In this document: piece by piece, positions 1 through 12,576 of the stretch | Layout of the letters: the number at the start of each line of letters is the position of its first letter | Position numbering within the stretch: position 1 is the stretch's first letter | NCBI GenBank assembly: GCA_016125335.1 | Contig: WGLY01000021.1 | Location: 49,134 to 113,133 of the forward strand | Source: Frankiales bacterium | GTDB lineage: Bacteria; Actinomycetota; Actinomycetes; S36-B12; CAIYMF01 | Direction: 5' to 3' | Length of the DNA stretch: 64,000 nt | Made by a program: the position numbers and the translations under genes | Notes under the pieces: generated by a model | Database searches by the model: none | Seen by the model: only the letters and a program-made list of their open reading frames with translations | Told to the model about the DNA's origin: nothing

Positions 1-1
1 C

Positions 2-3103
<3,102 letters not shown>

Positions 3104-3125
3104 CCGGGGCCGTCGTCCGGGCTGC

Positions 3126-3587
3126 TCAGTCGACGCTGCGCAGGCGCCGCACCGTCGGCGGCCGCTGCCATGGCCGTCCCGGGTCGTGCGGCCGTGCGCC
3201 GTCGAGGCGGAACAGCGGCGCGAGCTCGGTCAGGTCCAGGACGTGCCGCACGGCGTCCGACGGGTTGAGCAGCGCCAGCCGTCCGGAGCGCTGCTCGGTC
3301 TCGCCGAGCATGATGACGAGGAACGTGAGCCCCACCGCGCCCATGAACCGCACGCCCTCGAGGTCGACGACCGCGTCGCGGCAGGCGCTGGCACGGAAGT
3401 CCTCGACGATGCGGTCGAGCTCGCGGCGACGCATGATGTCGATGTCGCCCCAGATCCAGACCCGGAACTCGGCCGGGGCCGGGCCCTGCCACTGTGCGCG
3501 GCTGCCCAGGCGGACGACGTCGAGCGCCGGGATCCCGCCGGTGTCGCCAGTGGTCCCGCCGATGCGGGTCGGATCGTCAGCAGCCAT
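3126..3587 (-). CDS. STAS-domain protein (anti-sigma factor antagonist-like)
   Basis: 153 aa. The ATG at 3587 is chosen because GAGGAG lies 6 nt upstream, although the frame stays open further. A single STAS domain covers about residues 35-130. The family (SpoIIAA/RsbV) binds anti-sigma kinases and is switched by phosphorylation of a Ser in a D-S-x-G loop. Here that loop reads FMGAVGL, with no Ser or Thr at the usual site. It is convergent with the trehalose gene and divergent from the GAF-ANTAR gene, so a signalling role is likely, but the partner is not visible. Confidence 0.8.
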   Translation of the reverse strand: MAADDPTRIGGTTGDTGGIPALDVVRLGSRAQWQGPAPAEFRVWIWGDIDIMRRRELDRIVEDFRASACRDAVVDLEGVRFMGAVGLTFLVIMLGETEQRSGRLALLNPSDAVRHVLDLTELAPLFRLDGARPHDPGRPWQRPPTVRRLRSVD

Positions 3588-3753
3588 CCCGGCTCCTCGT
3601 TCGAAGGGGAGGCCGGCTGCTTGACCGCGTCCACTGTCCGTCACCGGACGGGCCGGGCGCAACCCCCTGCGGCGTCGCGCCGCGGGTGCGAGGCGCCTGC
3701 GCCGCACGGGATCCAGGTTTGCGTCGGGGTCGTCGGGGCACGGCGACGTCCGC

Positions 3754-3781
3754 CGAGGACGGAGGACGGAGGACGGAGGAC
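3754..3781 (+). repeat. 7-bp tandem repeat made of Shine-Dalgarno-like units
   Basis: Four consecutive 7-bp units, CGAGGAC followed by three perfect GGAGGAC copies. Each contains a strong ribosome-binding core. The last ends 6 nt before the ATG at 3787. Confidence 0.85.
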
Positions 3782-3917
3782 GTGTCATGTCGGTCAACGA
3801 CCTTCCTGGCGACGCCTGGGTGCAGGGCCTCGAGCTGCCGAGCGGATCCGGCCCCTACCTGGTCAGGGCGCTGACGGGACCGCGGCAGCGGCCCGCTTCG
3901 CGGCCTTCGCGCTCGAC

Positions 3918-4559
3918 ATGTCCGACGACGTCACGGTCGCGGAGCGCGTCGACCGCCTTGCGCTGCGTGCTCGGGACGCCATCCCGGGCTGCGAGGTCGT
4001 CGGGGTGAGCGTGGCACGCCGCGGCCTGCTCGAGACCCGGGCCGCCACCGGCGACCTGGCCCGCGAGCTCGACGCCTGCCAGCACCTCGCCGGCGAGGGA
4101 CCGTGCCTGGACGCCTTCTACTCGGAGGGCGTCTACCGGACCGGTGACCTGTGGGCCGACGAGCGCTGGCCGCGCTTCTCGCTGCTGACGCGCGACCTCG
4201 ACGTCCGGTCCATGCTCTCCTACCGGCTCTTCACCGAGGCCGACTCGCTGGGATCGCTCAACGTGTACTCGAGCCGGCAGCACGCCTTCAGCGACGAGGC
4301 CATGGTGCTTGGCGCGATCTTCGCGGCCCATGCGGCTGTGGCGCTCGCCCGTGCGCAGGAGCACGAGGAGGCGGAGAACCTCCAGCGTGCGCTGGAGAGC
4401 AACCGCATGATCGGTACCGCGGTCGGCATCCTCATGGCCACCCAGCGGCTCAGCGCGGAGGACGCGCTCGAGCGACTCAGCCGGGCCAGCCAGCGCACCA
4501 ACACCAAGCTGAAGGTGCTGGCCGAGCAGGTGGTGCTGACCGGTCGCCTGCCGGAGTGA
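3918..4559 (+). CDS. GAF-ANTAR response protein (N-terminus probably frameshifted)
   Basis: A GAF-like sensor domain (about residues 10-140) is followed by a C-terminal ANTAR RNA-binding domain (about 155-210; RMIGTAVGILMA, then a coiled ALERLSRAS segment). ANTAR proteins act as antiterminators at paired hairpins in mRNA leaders. The ATG at 3918 lacks a ribosome site. The better start is the ATG at 3787 with GGAGGA 6 nt upstream, but it is in another frame. Its peptide MSVNDLPGDAWVQGLELPSG would join this frame smoothly if one base were missing near 3879. Either this is a frameshift or sequence error, or the 213-aa form is real. Confidence 0.75.
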   Translation: MSDDVTVAERVDRLALRARDAIPGCEVVGVSVARRGLLETRAATGDLARELDACQHLAGEGPCLDAFYSEGVYRTGDLWADERWPRFSLLTRDLDVRSMLSYRLFTEADSLGSLNVYSSRQHAFSDEAMVLGAIFAAHAAVALARAQEHEEAENLQRALESNRMIGTAVGILMATQRLSAEDALERLSRASQRTNTKLKVLAEQVVLTGRLPE

Positions 4560-4575
4560 GCGGTCGACGGGCGCG

Positions 4576-5016
4576 TCAGGCCAGGCCGCGGCCCGGCACG
4601 AGCACCACACGCCACCCATCGGGGTCGGGCACGGTCACCGCTCCGACGCCGTCCCAGTACGGGTTCTCGGCGGGCACCGCGTGGTGCCCCAGCTCTGCGA
4701 GGCGTCGGGCCGCAGCGCGCACCGCTTCTGCCGTGCCGAGGTAGAGCACGAGGAGGTGCTCCGCGCTCGGCACGTCGCCGGGGCTGCCGTCGACGTGGTG
4801 TGTGAACTCGAGGTGGTAGGGCGTCCCGGGCAGCCCGACGAAGACGCCGTCGTAGCCGGCGTGCCCCTCGAACCCGCCGAGCCAGCGCAGCCCGAGGCCG
4901 TCGACGTAGAACGCGACCACCGCCTCGAGCCGGTCGGTGGGACGCGCGATGCGCACCTGGTGCGCCGCGAGCCCCTCCGGCCACGACGGCCCCTGCGCGG
5001 CGTCGGATCCCGACAC
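4576..5016 (-). CDS. VOC-superfamily (glyoxalase-like) protein
   Basis: 146 aa, GTG start at 5016 with GAGGAG and GAGG purine runs just upstream. The fold is read from the paired beta-alpha-beta pattern: RPTDRLEAVVAFYVDGLGLR near the N-terminus, HLEFTHH in the middle, and VTVPDPDGWRVVLVPG at the end. His and Glu residues in HLEF suit metal binding. These proteins range from isomerases to antibiotic-resistance proteins, so the substrate cannot be assigned. It is convergent with the GAF-ANTAR gene. Confidence 0.8.
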   Translation of the reverse strand: MSGSDAAQGPSWPEGLAAHQVRIARPTDRLEAVVAFYVDGLGLRWLGGFEGHAGYDGVFVGLPGTPYHLEFTHHVDGSPGDVPSAEHLLVLYLGTAEAVRAAARRLAELGHHAVPAENPYWDGVGAVTVPDPDGWRVVLVPGRGLA

Positions 5017-5133
5017 GTCCCTCGCTCCTCCCCGGTCGCTCCCGTGGTCCGGGGCGGCTGCTCCATCCTGACCGGCGCGTCAACCGAGAAGGCGGCCCGC
5101 GGACCCGGCGGCCGGCGCGGGAGGGGCGGCGCA

Positions 5134-5148
5134 CACAATGGCCGGGTG
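5134..5148 (+). promoter_or_regulatory. Leaderless promoter -10 box and GTG start
   Basis: CACAAT (5134-5139) is followed by 6 nt and GTG at 5146, so transcription would begin at the start codon. No ribosome site is present. Confidence 0.45.
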
Positions 5149-6189
5149 ATGCGCGTGACCGGCACGGCCCAGCGCGAGGCGTGGCTGGCCCGTCGGCTGC
5201 CTCCGGTGGAGCGGGTGCGGCCGGACGTGTGGTCGGTGCCGGTGCCGATCCCCAACAACCCGTTGCGCTACACGCTCTGCTACGTGCTCATGACCGCGGC
5301 CGGCCCGGTCGTCGTCGACCCGGGGTGGGACACCGCGGAGGGCTGGGACTCGCTGCTCGCCGGGCTCGGCGAGGTAGGGGTGGAGCTCGCCGACGTCGTG
5401 GGGGTCGCGCTCACGCACGTTCACCCGGACCACCACGGCCTCACCGCGCGGGTGCGCGACGCCTCCGGCGCCTGGGTGGCCATGCACCGGCTCGAGGTGA
5501 CGACGATGCCCTCGCGCGACCAGCTGACCGAGCAGGCGATCGCGCACGACCAGGAGTGGCTCGTCCGCTGCGGGCTGCCCGAGGACCTGCGCGCCGAGCT
5601 CGGCTGGCGTCCCGACACGTTCGCGCAGTTCGTGGCGATGGCGCAGCCCGACGTGCTGCTCGAGGACGCCGGGCACCTGCCAGGCGACGCGGGCCGGTTC
5701 CGCGCGGTGTGGACGCCGGGGCACACCCCGGGGCACCTGTGCTTCCACGACACCGTGGAGGACGTGCTGCTCACCGGCGACCACGTGCTGCCGCGCATCA
5801 GCCCGAACGTGGGGCTCCAGCCGCACGACCTCGAGCCGCCGCTCTCGGCGTACCTGCGCTCGCTGGAGGCGATGACCGCCTACCGCTCGGCGGAGGTGCT
5901 GCCCGCCCACGAGTACCGGTTCCTGGGCGTCGACCACCGCGCGCACGCGCTCGTGACGCACCACCACGAGCGCTGCCAGGAGATCCACGACGTGATCTCG
6001 GCAAGCCCGGGCAGCACCGCGTGGGAGGTCGCCGAGCGGATCTCGTGGTCCGGTGGCTGGTCGCGCGTGACCGGCTTCATGCGGCGCGCCGCGGTCGCCG
6101 AGACCGGGGCGCACCTCGAGCACCTGCGCGAGACCGGACGGGCCACGGTGGCCGGCGCCCCCGTGCAGCGCTGGAGCGCGCTGCCCTGA
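5146..6189 (+). CDS. MBL-fold metallo-hydrolase
   Basis: About 347 aa. The metallo-beta-lactamase motif THVHPDHHG (HxHxDH) is intact; a further metal His sits in TPGHTPGHLCF and the Asp in LLTGDHVLP. A C-terminal helical region of about 90 residues resembles the winged-helix end of actinobacterial MBL hydrolases. Such enzymes cleave thioesters, lactones or phosphoesters; the substrate is unknown. GTG 5146 fits the leaderless promoter; ATG 5149 is the alternative. A longer upstream reading frame exists but runs antisense to the VOC gene and is not credible. Confidence 0.85.
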   Translation: MMRVTGTAQREAWLARRLPPVERVRPDVWSVPVPIPNNPLRYTLCYVLMTAAGPVVVDPGWDTAEGWDSLLAGLGEVGVELADVVGVALTHVHPDHHGLTARVRDASGAWVAMHRLEVTTMPSRDQLTEQAIAHDQEWLVRCGLPEDLRAELGWRPDTFAQFVAMAQPDVLLEDAGHLPGDAGRFRAVWTPGHTPGHLCFHDTVEDVLLTGDHVLPRISPNVGLQPHDLEPPLSAYLRSLEAMTAYRSAEVLPAHEYRFLGVDHRAHALVTHHHERCQEIHDVISASPGSTAWEVAERISWSGGWSRVTGFMRRAAVAETGAHLEHLRETGRATVAGAPVQRWSALP

Positions 6190-6201
6190 CGAGGTGCCGG
6201 C

Positions 6202-6408
6202 TCAGACCTTGGTCTTGCGGCCGCCGAAGAGCCGCTCGACCAGCGAGGGCTTGGGCGGGCAGACGCAGCGCTGCGACTTCGGGACGCCGCGCATCACCTG
6301 GTCGACGTGCTGGCCGCACCCGCTCCAGGACGGCTTTCCGCAGGAACGGCAGGTGACTCGCGTGCACACAGGGGACTCCCGAAGGTCAGGGACGGTTCCG
6401 GACGACAT
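6202..6408 (-). CDS. Small cysteine-rich protein
   Basis: 68 aa with CTRVTCRSCGKPSWSGCGQH and later RCVCPP, seven cysteines in all, suggesting a zinc or iron binding knuckle followed by a basic tail. Similar short proteins are conserved in actinobacteria and have no known function that I can name. The ATG lies inside a palindromic operator (6407-6422), so expression is probably controlled by a metal- or sulfur-sensing repressor. It is divergent from the NifX-like gene. Confidence 0.75.
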   Translation of the reverse strand: MSSGTVPDLRESPVCTRVTCRSCGKPSWSGCGQHVDQVMRGVPKSQRCVCPPKPSLVERLFGGRKTKV

Positions 6409-6422
6409 ACCCCAGGGGGTAT
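6407..6422. promoter_or_regulatory. CsoR/CstR-type palindromic operator
   Basis: ATACCCC-AG-GGGGTAT is a perfect 7-2-7 inverted repeat. The G-tract palindrome is the form bound by CsoR-family Cu(I) or persulfide sensors. It covers the start codon of the leftward gene; a TACTCT -10 box for that gene is at 6429-6434. No csoR gene is in the window. Confidence 0.6.
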
Positions 6423-6489
6423 AGGTTCAGAGTAGCGCACGTCGGCAGGTGCGCCACACCGGGCCGGCACAGCAGGGATCGGAGGACTC

Positions 6490-6834
6490 ATGAGCGTCGT
6501 ACGCCGGATCGCGCTGCCCGTCGAGGCCGACGGCAGCCTCGGACGTCGCTGGGGCCGCGCGCGGCTCGTCGCGGTCGCCAGCGTGGAGGACGGCGGGATC
6601 GCCGCCTGGAGCGTCCACGACGTCGGGTGGGACACCGCCCACGACGAGGGGACCGAGGGCTCCCACCACGCACGCGTGGCCGGGTTCCTGCGCGAGCACG
6701 GCGTCGACACGGTCGCCGTCGACCACGTGGGCGAGGGCATGGCCCGCATGCTCGCGACGATGGGCGTCGCCGTGGTGCCGGTGGCGACCGGTGACGCCCG
6801 CGCAGCAGCGATCGAAGCGGCCGCGCGCACGTGA
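6490..6834 (+). CDS. NifX/NifB-like (dinitrogenase Fe-Mo cofactor) family protein
   Basis: 114 aa with GGAGGA upstream of the ATG. The sequence follows the small ribonuclease-H-like fold of this family: MSVVRRIALPVEADGSLGRR at the start, then DTVAVDHVGEGMARMLATMG, where a regulator-like ligand site forms. Free-standing members outside nitrogen fixers probably carry or sense Fe-S or metal clusters. It shares an intergenic region with the Cys-rich gene and the CsoR-type palindrome, which hints at a metal or sulfur response. Confidence 0.75.
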   Translation: MSVVRRIALPVEADGSLGRRWGRARLVAVASVEDGGIAAWSVHDVGWDTAHDEGTEGSHHARVAGFLREHGVDTVAVDHVGEGMARMLATMGVAVVPVATGDARAAAIEAAART

Positions 6835-6844
6835 GCGCGAGGGC

Positions 6845-8233
6845 TCAGCCGCCCAGCGCGAGAGCCAGCCGTCGCAGCGCGGTCGTCACCGTGTGGGGCG
6901 GTGCGCCGCCCCATCCCACGACGACGGAGGGCGGCTGCGAGAACCCGGGCGCGCTGTAGGACGCGAGCCCCTCGATCGCGACGTCGCGAGCCGCCGCCCG
7001 CGCCACGGCAGCCTCCTCCTCGTCGCCGGGTGCGAGCCGCACCACGGAGTGCAGCCCGGCAGCCAGTCCGATCACCTCGACGGCCGGGGCGTGCCGGTCG
7101 AGCGCGGCGACGAACGACTCGCGGCGCCGGGCGTAGGCCAGCCGCGAACGACGGACGTGCCGGTCGTAGCGGCCCGACACGAGCAGGCGCGCGAGTGCCA
7201 GCTGGTCGATCACCGGGGTCTCGCGCGCGAGCAGCTCGCGCTGCGCGACGACGTCGTCCACCAGGGACGGCGGCAGCGCGAGCCACGCGAGGCGCACCGC
7301 CGGCGCGAGCGTCTTGCTGGCCGTCCCGGCATGCACGACCACGTCGGGAGCCAGCGGCTGCAAGGCGCCGACCGCCCTGCGGTCGTAGCGGAACTCCGCG
7401 TCGTAGTCGTCCTCGATCACGACGGCGCCGGAGTCCCGTGCCCAGCCGACGAGCTCGAGACGTCGGTCCGGTGAGAGCGCCCAGCCGAGGGGGAACTGGT
7501 GCGCGGGGGTGAGCACCACGGCGCCCGCGGCGCCGAGGGCCGAGACCCGCGCACCCTCCTCGTCCACCTCCACGGCGTCCAGGCGGAGCCCCGCGTCCGA
7601 GAGCACGGCCCGGTGCCGCTGGTGGCCGTACGCCTCGACGCCGGCCGCGCGGACGCCGCGGGCCCGCAGGGCCCGGCCCAGCAGCCAGAGCGCCTCGGCG
7701 TAGCCGGAGCAGACCACCACGCAGGCCGGGTCGGTGCGCACCCCGCGGGCCCGGCCGAGGTACTCCGCGAGCGCCGTGCGCAGCTCGACCCGGCCGCGCG
7801 CGTCGCCGTAGCCGAGCGCCTCCGACGGGAGCTGTGCCAGCACCTCGCGCACGGCTGTCGCCCACGCGGTGCGCGGGAAGCCGCTGACGTCGGGACGACC
7901 GGGCCGCAGGTCGTACGCGGGGCCGCGCGCCTGCGCTGCCGAGTCGACCCGGGCGGCGCGCGCCGCGGGCGGCACCGCGGCCACGCGGGTGGCCGACCCC
8001 TGCCGCGACTCGAGCCACCCCTCGGCGACGAGCTGGCCGTAGGCGTCCGCGACGGTGTTGCGCGCCACCTGCAGGTCGCGCGCCAGGGCCCGGCTCGGCG
8101 GCAGCACGACCCCGGGCACCAGCCGGCCGTCGCGGACGGCGGACCGCAGGGAGTCCTCGAGGGAGCGGCGCAGGTGGGTCCGGTCCACCTCGAGGTGCAG
8201 GTCGACCCCCGAAGTGGCCCAGTCGGATGCCAT
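6845..8233 (-). CDS. MocR/PdxR-type transcriptional regulator (GntR HTH + aminotransferase domain)
   Basis: 462 aa. An N-terminal GntR winged helix (about 15-80; LPPSRALARDLQVARNTVAD) is joined to a fold-type I aminotransferase-like domain that binds PLP through Lys in HAGTASKTLAP; the Asp of VIEDDYDAEF also matches. Such proteins sense PLP or amino compounds and usually control a divergent neighbour. That neighbour here is the AhpD-like gene, 47 bp away. An inverted TGGACC/GGTCCA pair overlaps its own -10 box TAGGGT (8242-8247), so autoregulation is likely. Confidence 0.9.
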   Translation of the reverse strand: MASDWATSGVDLHLEVDRTHLRRSLEDSLRSAVRDGRLVPGVVLPPSRALARDLQVARNTVADAYGQLVAEGWLESRQGSATRVAAVPPAARAARVDSAAQARGPAYDLRPGRPDVSGFPRTAWATAVREVLAQLPSEALGYGDARGRVELRTALAEYLGRARGVRTDPACVVVCSGYAEALWLLGRALRARGVRAAGVEAYGHQRHRAVLSDAGLRLDAVEVDEEGARVSALGAAGAVVLTPAHQFPLGWALSPDRRLELVGWARDSGAVVIEDDYDAEFRYDRRAVGALQPLAPDVVVHAGTASKTLAPAVRLAWLALPPSLVDDVVAQRELLARETPVIDQLALARLLVSGRYDRHVRRSRLAYARRRESFVAALDRHAPAVEVIGLAAGLHSVVRLAPGDEEEAAVARAAARDVAIEGLASYSAPGFSQPPSVVVGWGGAPPHTVTTALRRLALALGG

Positions 8234-8238
8234 GGGAT

Positions 8239-8258
8239 TGGACCCTAGTCCTGGTCCA
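8239..8258. promoter_or_regulatory. Probable MocR operator, inverted repeat
   Basis: TGGACC, 8-nt spacer, GGTCCA. It lies between the divergent regulator and the AhpD-like gene and covers the leftward -10 box. Confidence 0.6.
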
Positions 8259-8267
8259 CCACCCGCG

Positions 8268-8283
8268 TAGCGTCGTCGTCGTG
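8268..8283 (+). promoter_or_regulatory. Leaderless promoter of the AhpD-like gene
   Basis: TAGCGT (8268-8273) is followed by 7 nt and GTG at 8281. No ribosome-binding site is seen. Confidence 0.55.
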
Positions 8284-8766
8284 ACCACAGACACCCTCGT
8301 CCAGATCCCGGTGCGCCTCGACGTGGAGGCGGCGGCGCCGACCTTCCTCAAGGCCATGTCCCGCCTCGATGCGGCAGCCGTGCACGAGCTCGACCGCGCG
8401 GGCATCGAGCCCGGTCTGCGCGAGCTCGTCCGGCTGCGCGCCTCGCAGCTCAACGGCTGCGCCTACTGCGTGGACACGCACGCACGCGACGCAGCGGCCG
8501 TCGGCGAGCCGGAGCAGCGGATCCGCGCCGTGGCGGTCTGGCGCGAGGCGCCGTTCTTCACCGCTCGCGAGCGGGCCGCCCTGGCGCTCACCGACGCCGT
8601 GACCCGGCTCTCCGAGACCCACGTGCCCGACGACGTGCACGCCGAGGCGGCCGCCCACTTCACGGACGAGGAGCTGGCCGCGCTGCTCACGCTCGTGGTG
8701 ACGATCAACGCGTGGAACGCGCTCTCGCTCGCCTCGCGCTCGTGGGCGCCGCAGCGTAGGTGGTGA
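8281..8766 (+). CDS. Carboxymuconolactone decarboxylase / AhpD-family protein
   Basis: 161 aa. The redox motif LNGCAYCVDTHARDA (CxxC...H) is the active site of AhpD-like alkylhydroperoxidases. Flanking helices ELVRLRASQ and TINAWNALSLAS are also typical. The start is GTG 8281, at the mRNA 5' end by promoter geometry; the frame remains open upstream over the regulator's promoter, which argues against an earlier start. Divergent from the MocR regulator, which probably controls it. The peroxide or other substrate is unknown. Confidence 0.9.
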   Translation: MTTDTLVQIPVRLDVEAAAPTFLKAMSRLDAAAVHELDRAGIEPGLRELVRLRASQLNGCAYCVDTHARDAAAVGEPEQRIRAVAVWREAPFFTARERAALALTDAVTRLSETHVPDDVHAEAAAHFTDEELAALLTLVVTINAWNALSLASRSWAPQRRW

Positions 8767-8812
8767 CGCCCCGGCGGGGTGAGCGCGCGGCGGCAGCGCG
8801 GGGTCCGCGGCC

Positions 8813-9004
8813 TCAGTGCAGGTGCGCGAGCAGGTCGTAGACCACGAACGCAGGCCACAGGATGGCCTCGACGATGGCCCAGAGGTGCAGCCAGAACCCG
8901 TCGGCGTTCTGCCAGTAGTACACCAGCGCTCCGATGAGCCCGAGCCCGTACACCGCGCCCGCGCCGCCCGCGCCGGCGCTCGTCGTCCTCGACGTCGTGC
9001 CCAT
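8813..9004 (-). CDS. Small two-helix membrane protein
   Basis: 63 aa from the ATG at 9004, preceded by GGGAGG at good spacing; the longer open frame is not used. Two hydrophobic segments, AVYGLGLIGALVYYWQ and LWAIVEAILWPAFVVYDLL, make it a small integral membrane protein. This type is widespread near metabolic genes in actinobacteria with no assigned function. It lies downstream of katG, separated by a terminator. Confidence 0.7.
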   Translation of the reverse strand: MGTTSRTTSAGAGGAGAVYGLGLIGALVYYWQNADGFWLHLWAIVEAILWPAFVVYDLLAHLH

Positions 9005-9073
9005 GACGGCTCCCTCCCGAGGTCGGCTCCAGCCTCGCACCGCCCGTGCGCCGGTGTCGCGGGCGCTACGACG

Positions 9074-9112
9074 CGAGGGAGCCCCGCGGCCGGCGGCCAC
9101 GGGGCTCCCTCG
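9074..9112 (-). terminator. Terminator hairpin after katG
   Basis: A perfect 13-bp stem (9074-9086 with 9100-9112) around a 13-nt loop, 19 bp past the katG stop. No U tract follows, as is common in high-GC actinobacteria. Confidence 0.75.
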
Positions 9113-9130
9113 GTGCTGTCGTGCGGTGAC

Positions 9131-11386
<2,256 letters not shown>

Positions 11387-11812
11387 TCAGGTGGTCGCGG
11401 AGGCGCAGCCGGGGCACAGGCCCCAGTAGACGACCTCCGCCTCGTCGATCAGGTAGCCACGGTCGTTGGACGCCGTGAGGCACGGGGTGTCGCCCACCGC
11501 GCAGTCGACGTCCTCGATCGCGCCGCACGAGCGGCACACGACGTGGTGGTGGTTGTCGGAGACGCGGGACTCGTAGCGGGGCACCGAGCCGGCCGGCTCG
11601 ATGCGGCGGACGAGCCCGGCCGAGGTCAGCACGCGCAGGACGTCGTACACCGCCTGCGTCGAGACCTCGCCGCCCGCGCGCGCGGCCCCGATGATGGTGT
11701 CGGTGTCGGCGTGCGGGTGGTCGTGCACCGCGGCCAGGACGGCCACCCGCGGGCGGGTGACGCGCAGGTCGGCGCCGCGCAGCAGCTGCTCGACCTCCGA
11801 CGTCGTGGGCAC
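11387..11812 (-). CDS. furA: Fur-family regulator FurA
   Basis: 141 aa from GTG 11812; an in-frame TTG at 11830 would add six residues. Winged helix at residues about 1-80, then the metal-binding HHHVVCRSCG and C-terminal CPGC Cys pair. FurA of mycobacteria and streptomycetes represses its own promoter and katG, and responds to peroxide. The promoter is TTGACT (11842-11847), 17 nt, GAGGCT (11819-11824), then 6 nt to GTG, so the message is probably leaderless. Confidence 0.93.
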   Translation of the reverse strand: MPTTSEVEQLLRGADLRVTRPRVAVLAAVHDHPHADTDTIIGAARAGGEVSTQAVYDVLRVLTSAGLVRRIEPAGSVPRYESRVSDNHHHVVCRSCGAIEDVDCAVGDTPCLTASNDRGYLIDEAEVVYWGLCPGCASATT

Positions 11813-11818
11813 GCTCCG

Positions 11819-11847
11819 AGCCTCGCGCAAGATCTGGAACGAGTCAA
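11819..11847 (-). promoter_or_regulatory. furA promoter and likely FurA site
   Basis: -35 TTGACT, spacer 17, -10 GAGGCT. The TCTTGACTCGTTCCAGAT stretch resembles, from memory, the AT-rich FurA box of mycobacterial furA. Confidence 0.65.
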
Positions 11848-11905
11848 GAAAAGGCTCGGGACGGCGTCGGCATACGGACGCCGCGGGACGCTGCCGACGG
11901 TCGCG

Positions 11906-12355
11906 TCAGCGCGCGTCCTCGTGCAGGACGTCCGCGCGCCGCGCCGGCGCGTGGTGCTCCACCGGGCGCAGCGCCGGCGGGCGCAGCAGCTCCTGGACCG
12001 GCCGCGACCACCACGGCGTCCGCTCCCCCGGGCCCTCGAGGACCGGGGCGTCGAGCCCGCCGATCGCGGCGACCGACCGGGCGACGACGGCGGTCAGGTC
12101 GGCGCGGGCCGCCGCGGCGCGGCGGGGCCATTCCTCCCACGTGGAGACGAGGGTCGCGGCGTCCACCCACACCAGGGCGGCGCGGGGGACCTCCTCGCGC
12201 AGCGGCGTGGCCGGCACGCCGTCGGGCAGCAGCACGAGCACCCGGCGGCGCGGGCCGCGCGACATCACTCGGGCGGGCACCGCAGCCCGGAACCACGGCC
12301 CGGGCCCGGTCGGGTAGGCGTACAGCCGCCCGATGCGCAGCTCCCGCGCGTTCAT
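11906..12355 (-). CDS. Hypothetical protein
   Basis: 149 aa from the ATG at 12355 with GGGAGG 4 nt upstream. I do not recognise the family. It has no signal peptide or membrane segment. MNARELRIGRLYAYP at the N-terminus followed by VPARVMSRGPRRRVLVLLPDG looks like a small beta-barrel; the rest is helical and charged, ending in a basic tail. Upstream of furA on the same strand, with 93 bp between; no functional link is evident. Confidence 0.6.
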   Translation of the reverse strand: MNARELRIGRLYAYPTGPGPWFRAAVPARVMSRGPRRRVLVLLPDGVPATPLREEVPRAALVWVDAATLVSTWEEWPRRAAAARADLTAVVARSVAAIGGLDAPVLEGPGERTPWWSRPVQELLRPPALRPVEHHAPARRADVLHEDAR

Positions 12356-12576
12356 GCGGCCTCCCGCCGGTCGGCACACCCTGCGACCGTGGCATCGGCG
12401 TCCGCGCGCGCCGGTGTTGAGGACTGCGGGCCGGGGTCACCCGGGCGGACGCGTCCCCCGAGCGGCCGTCGACGTCCGGCCGCGCCGCGCGTCCCTCCCC
12501 CGCGGGCGCCGTGCGGCGCCCTAGCGTTCCCTCGACGCCGGTGGACGCGCGGACCGCCGGGGCGGAGGTGCGGACA

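Noticed and set aside
3787..4008. A separate 73-codon gene upstream of the GAF domain
   Set aside because: It loses protein-like composition after about 30 codons, and a frame change explains it better.
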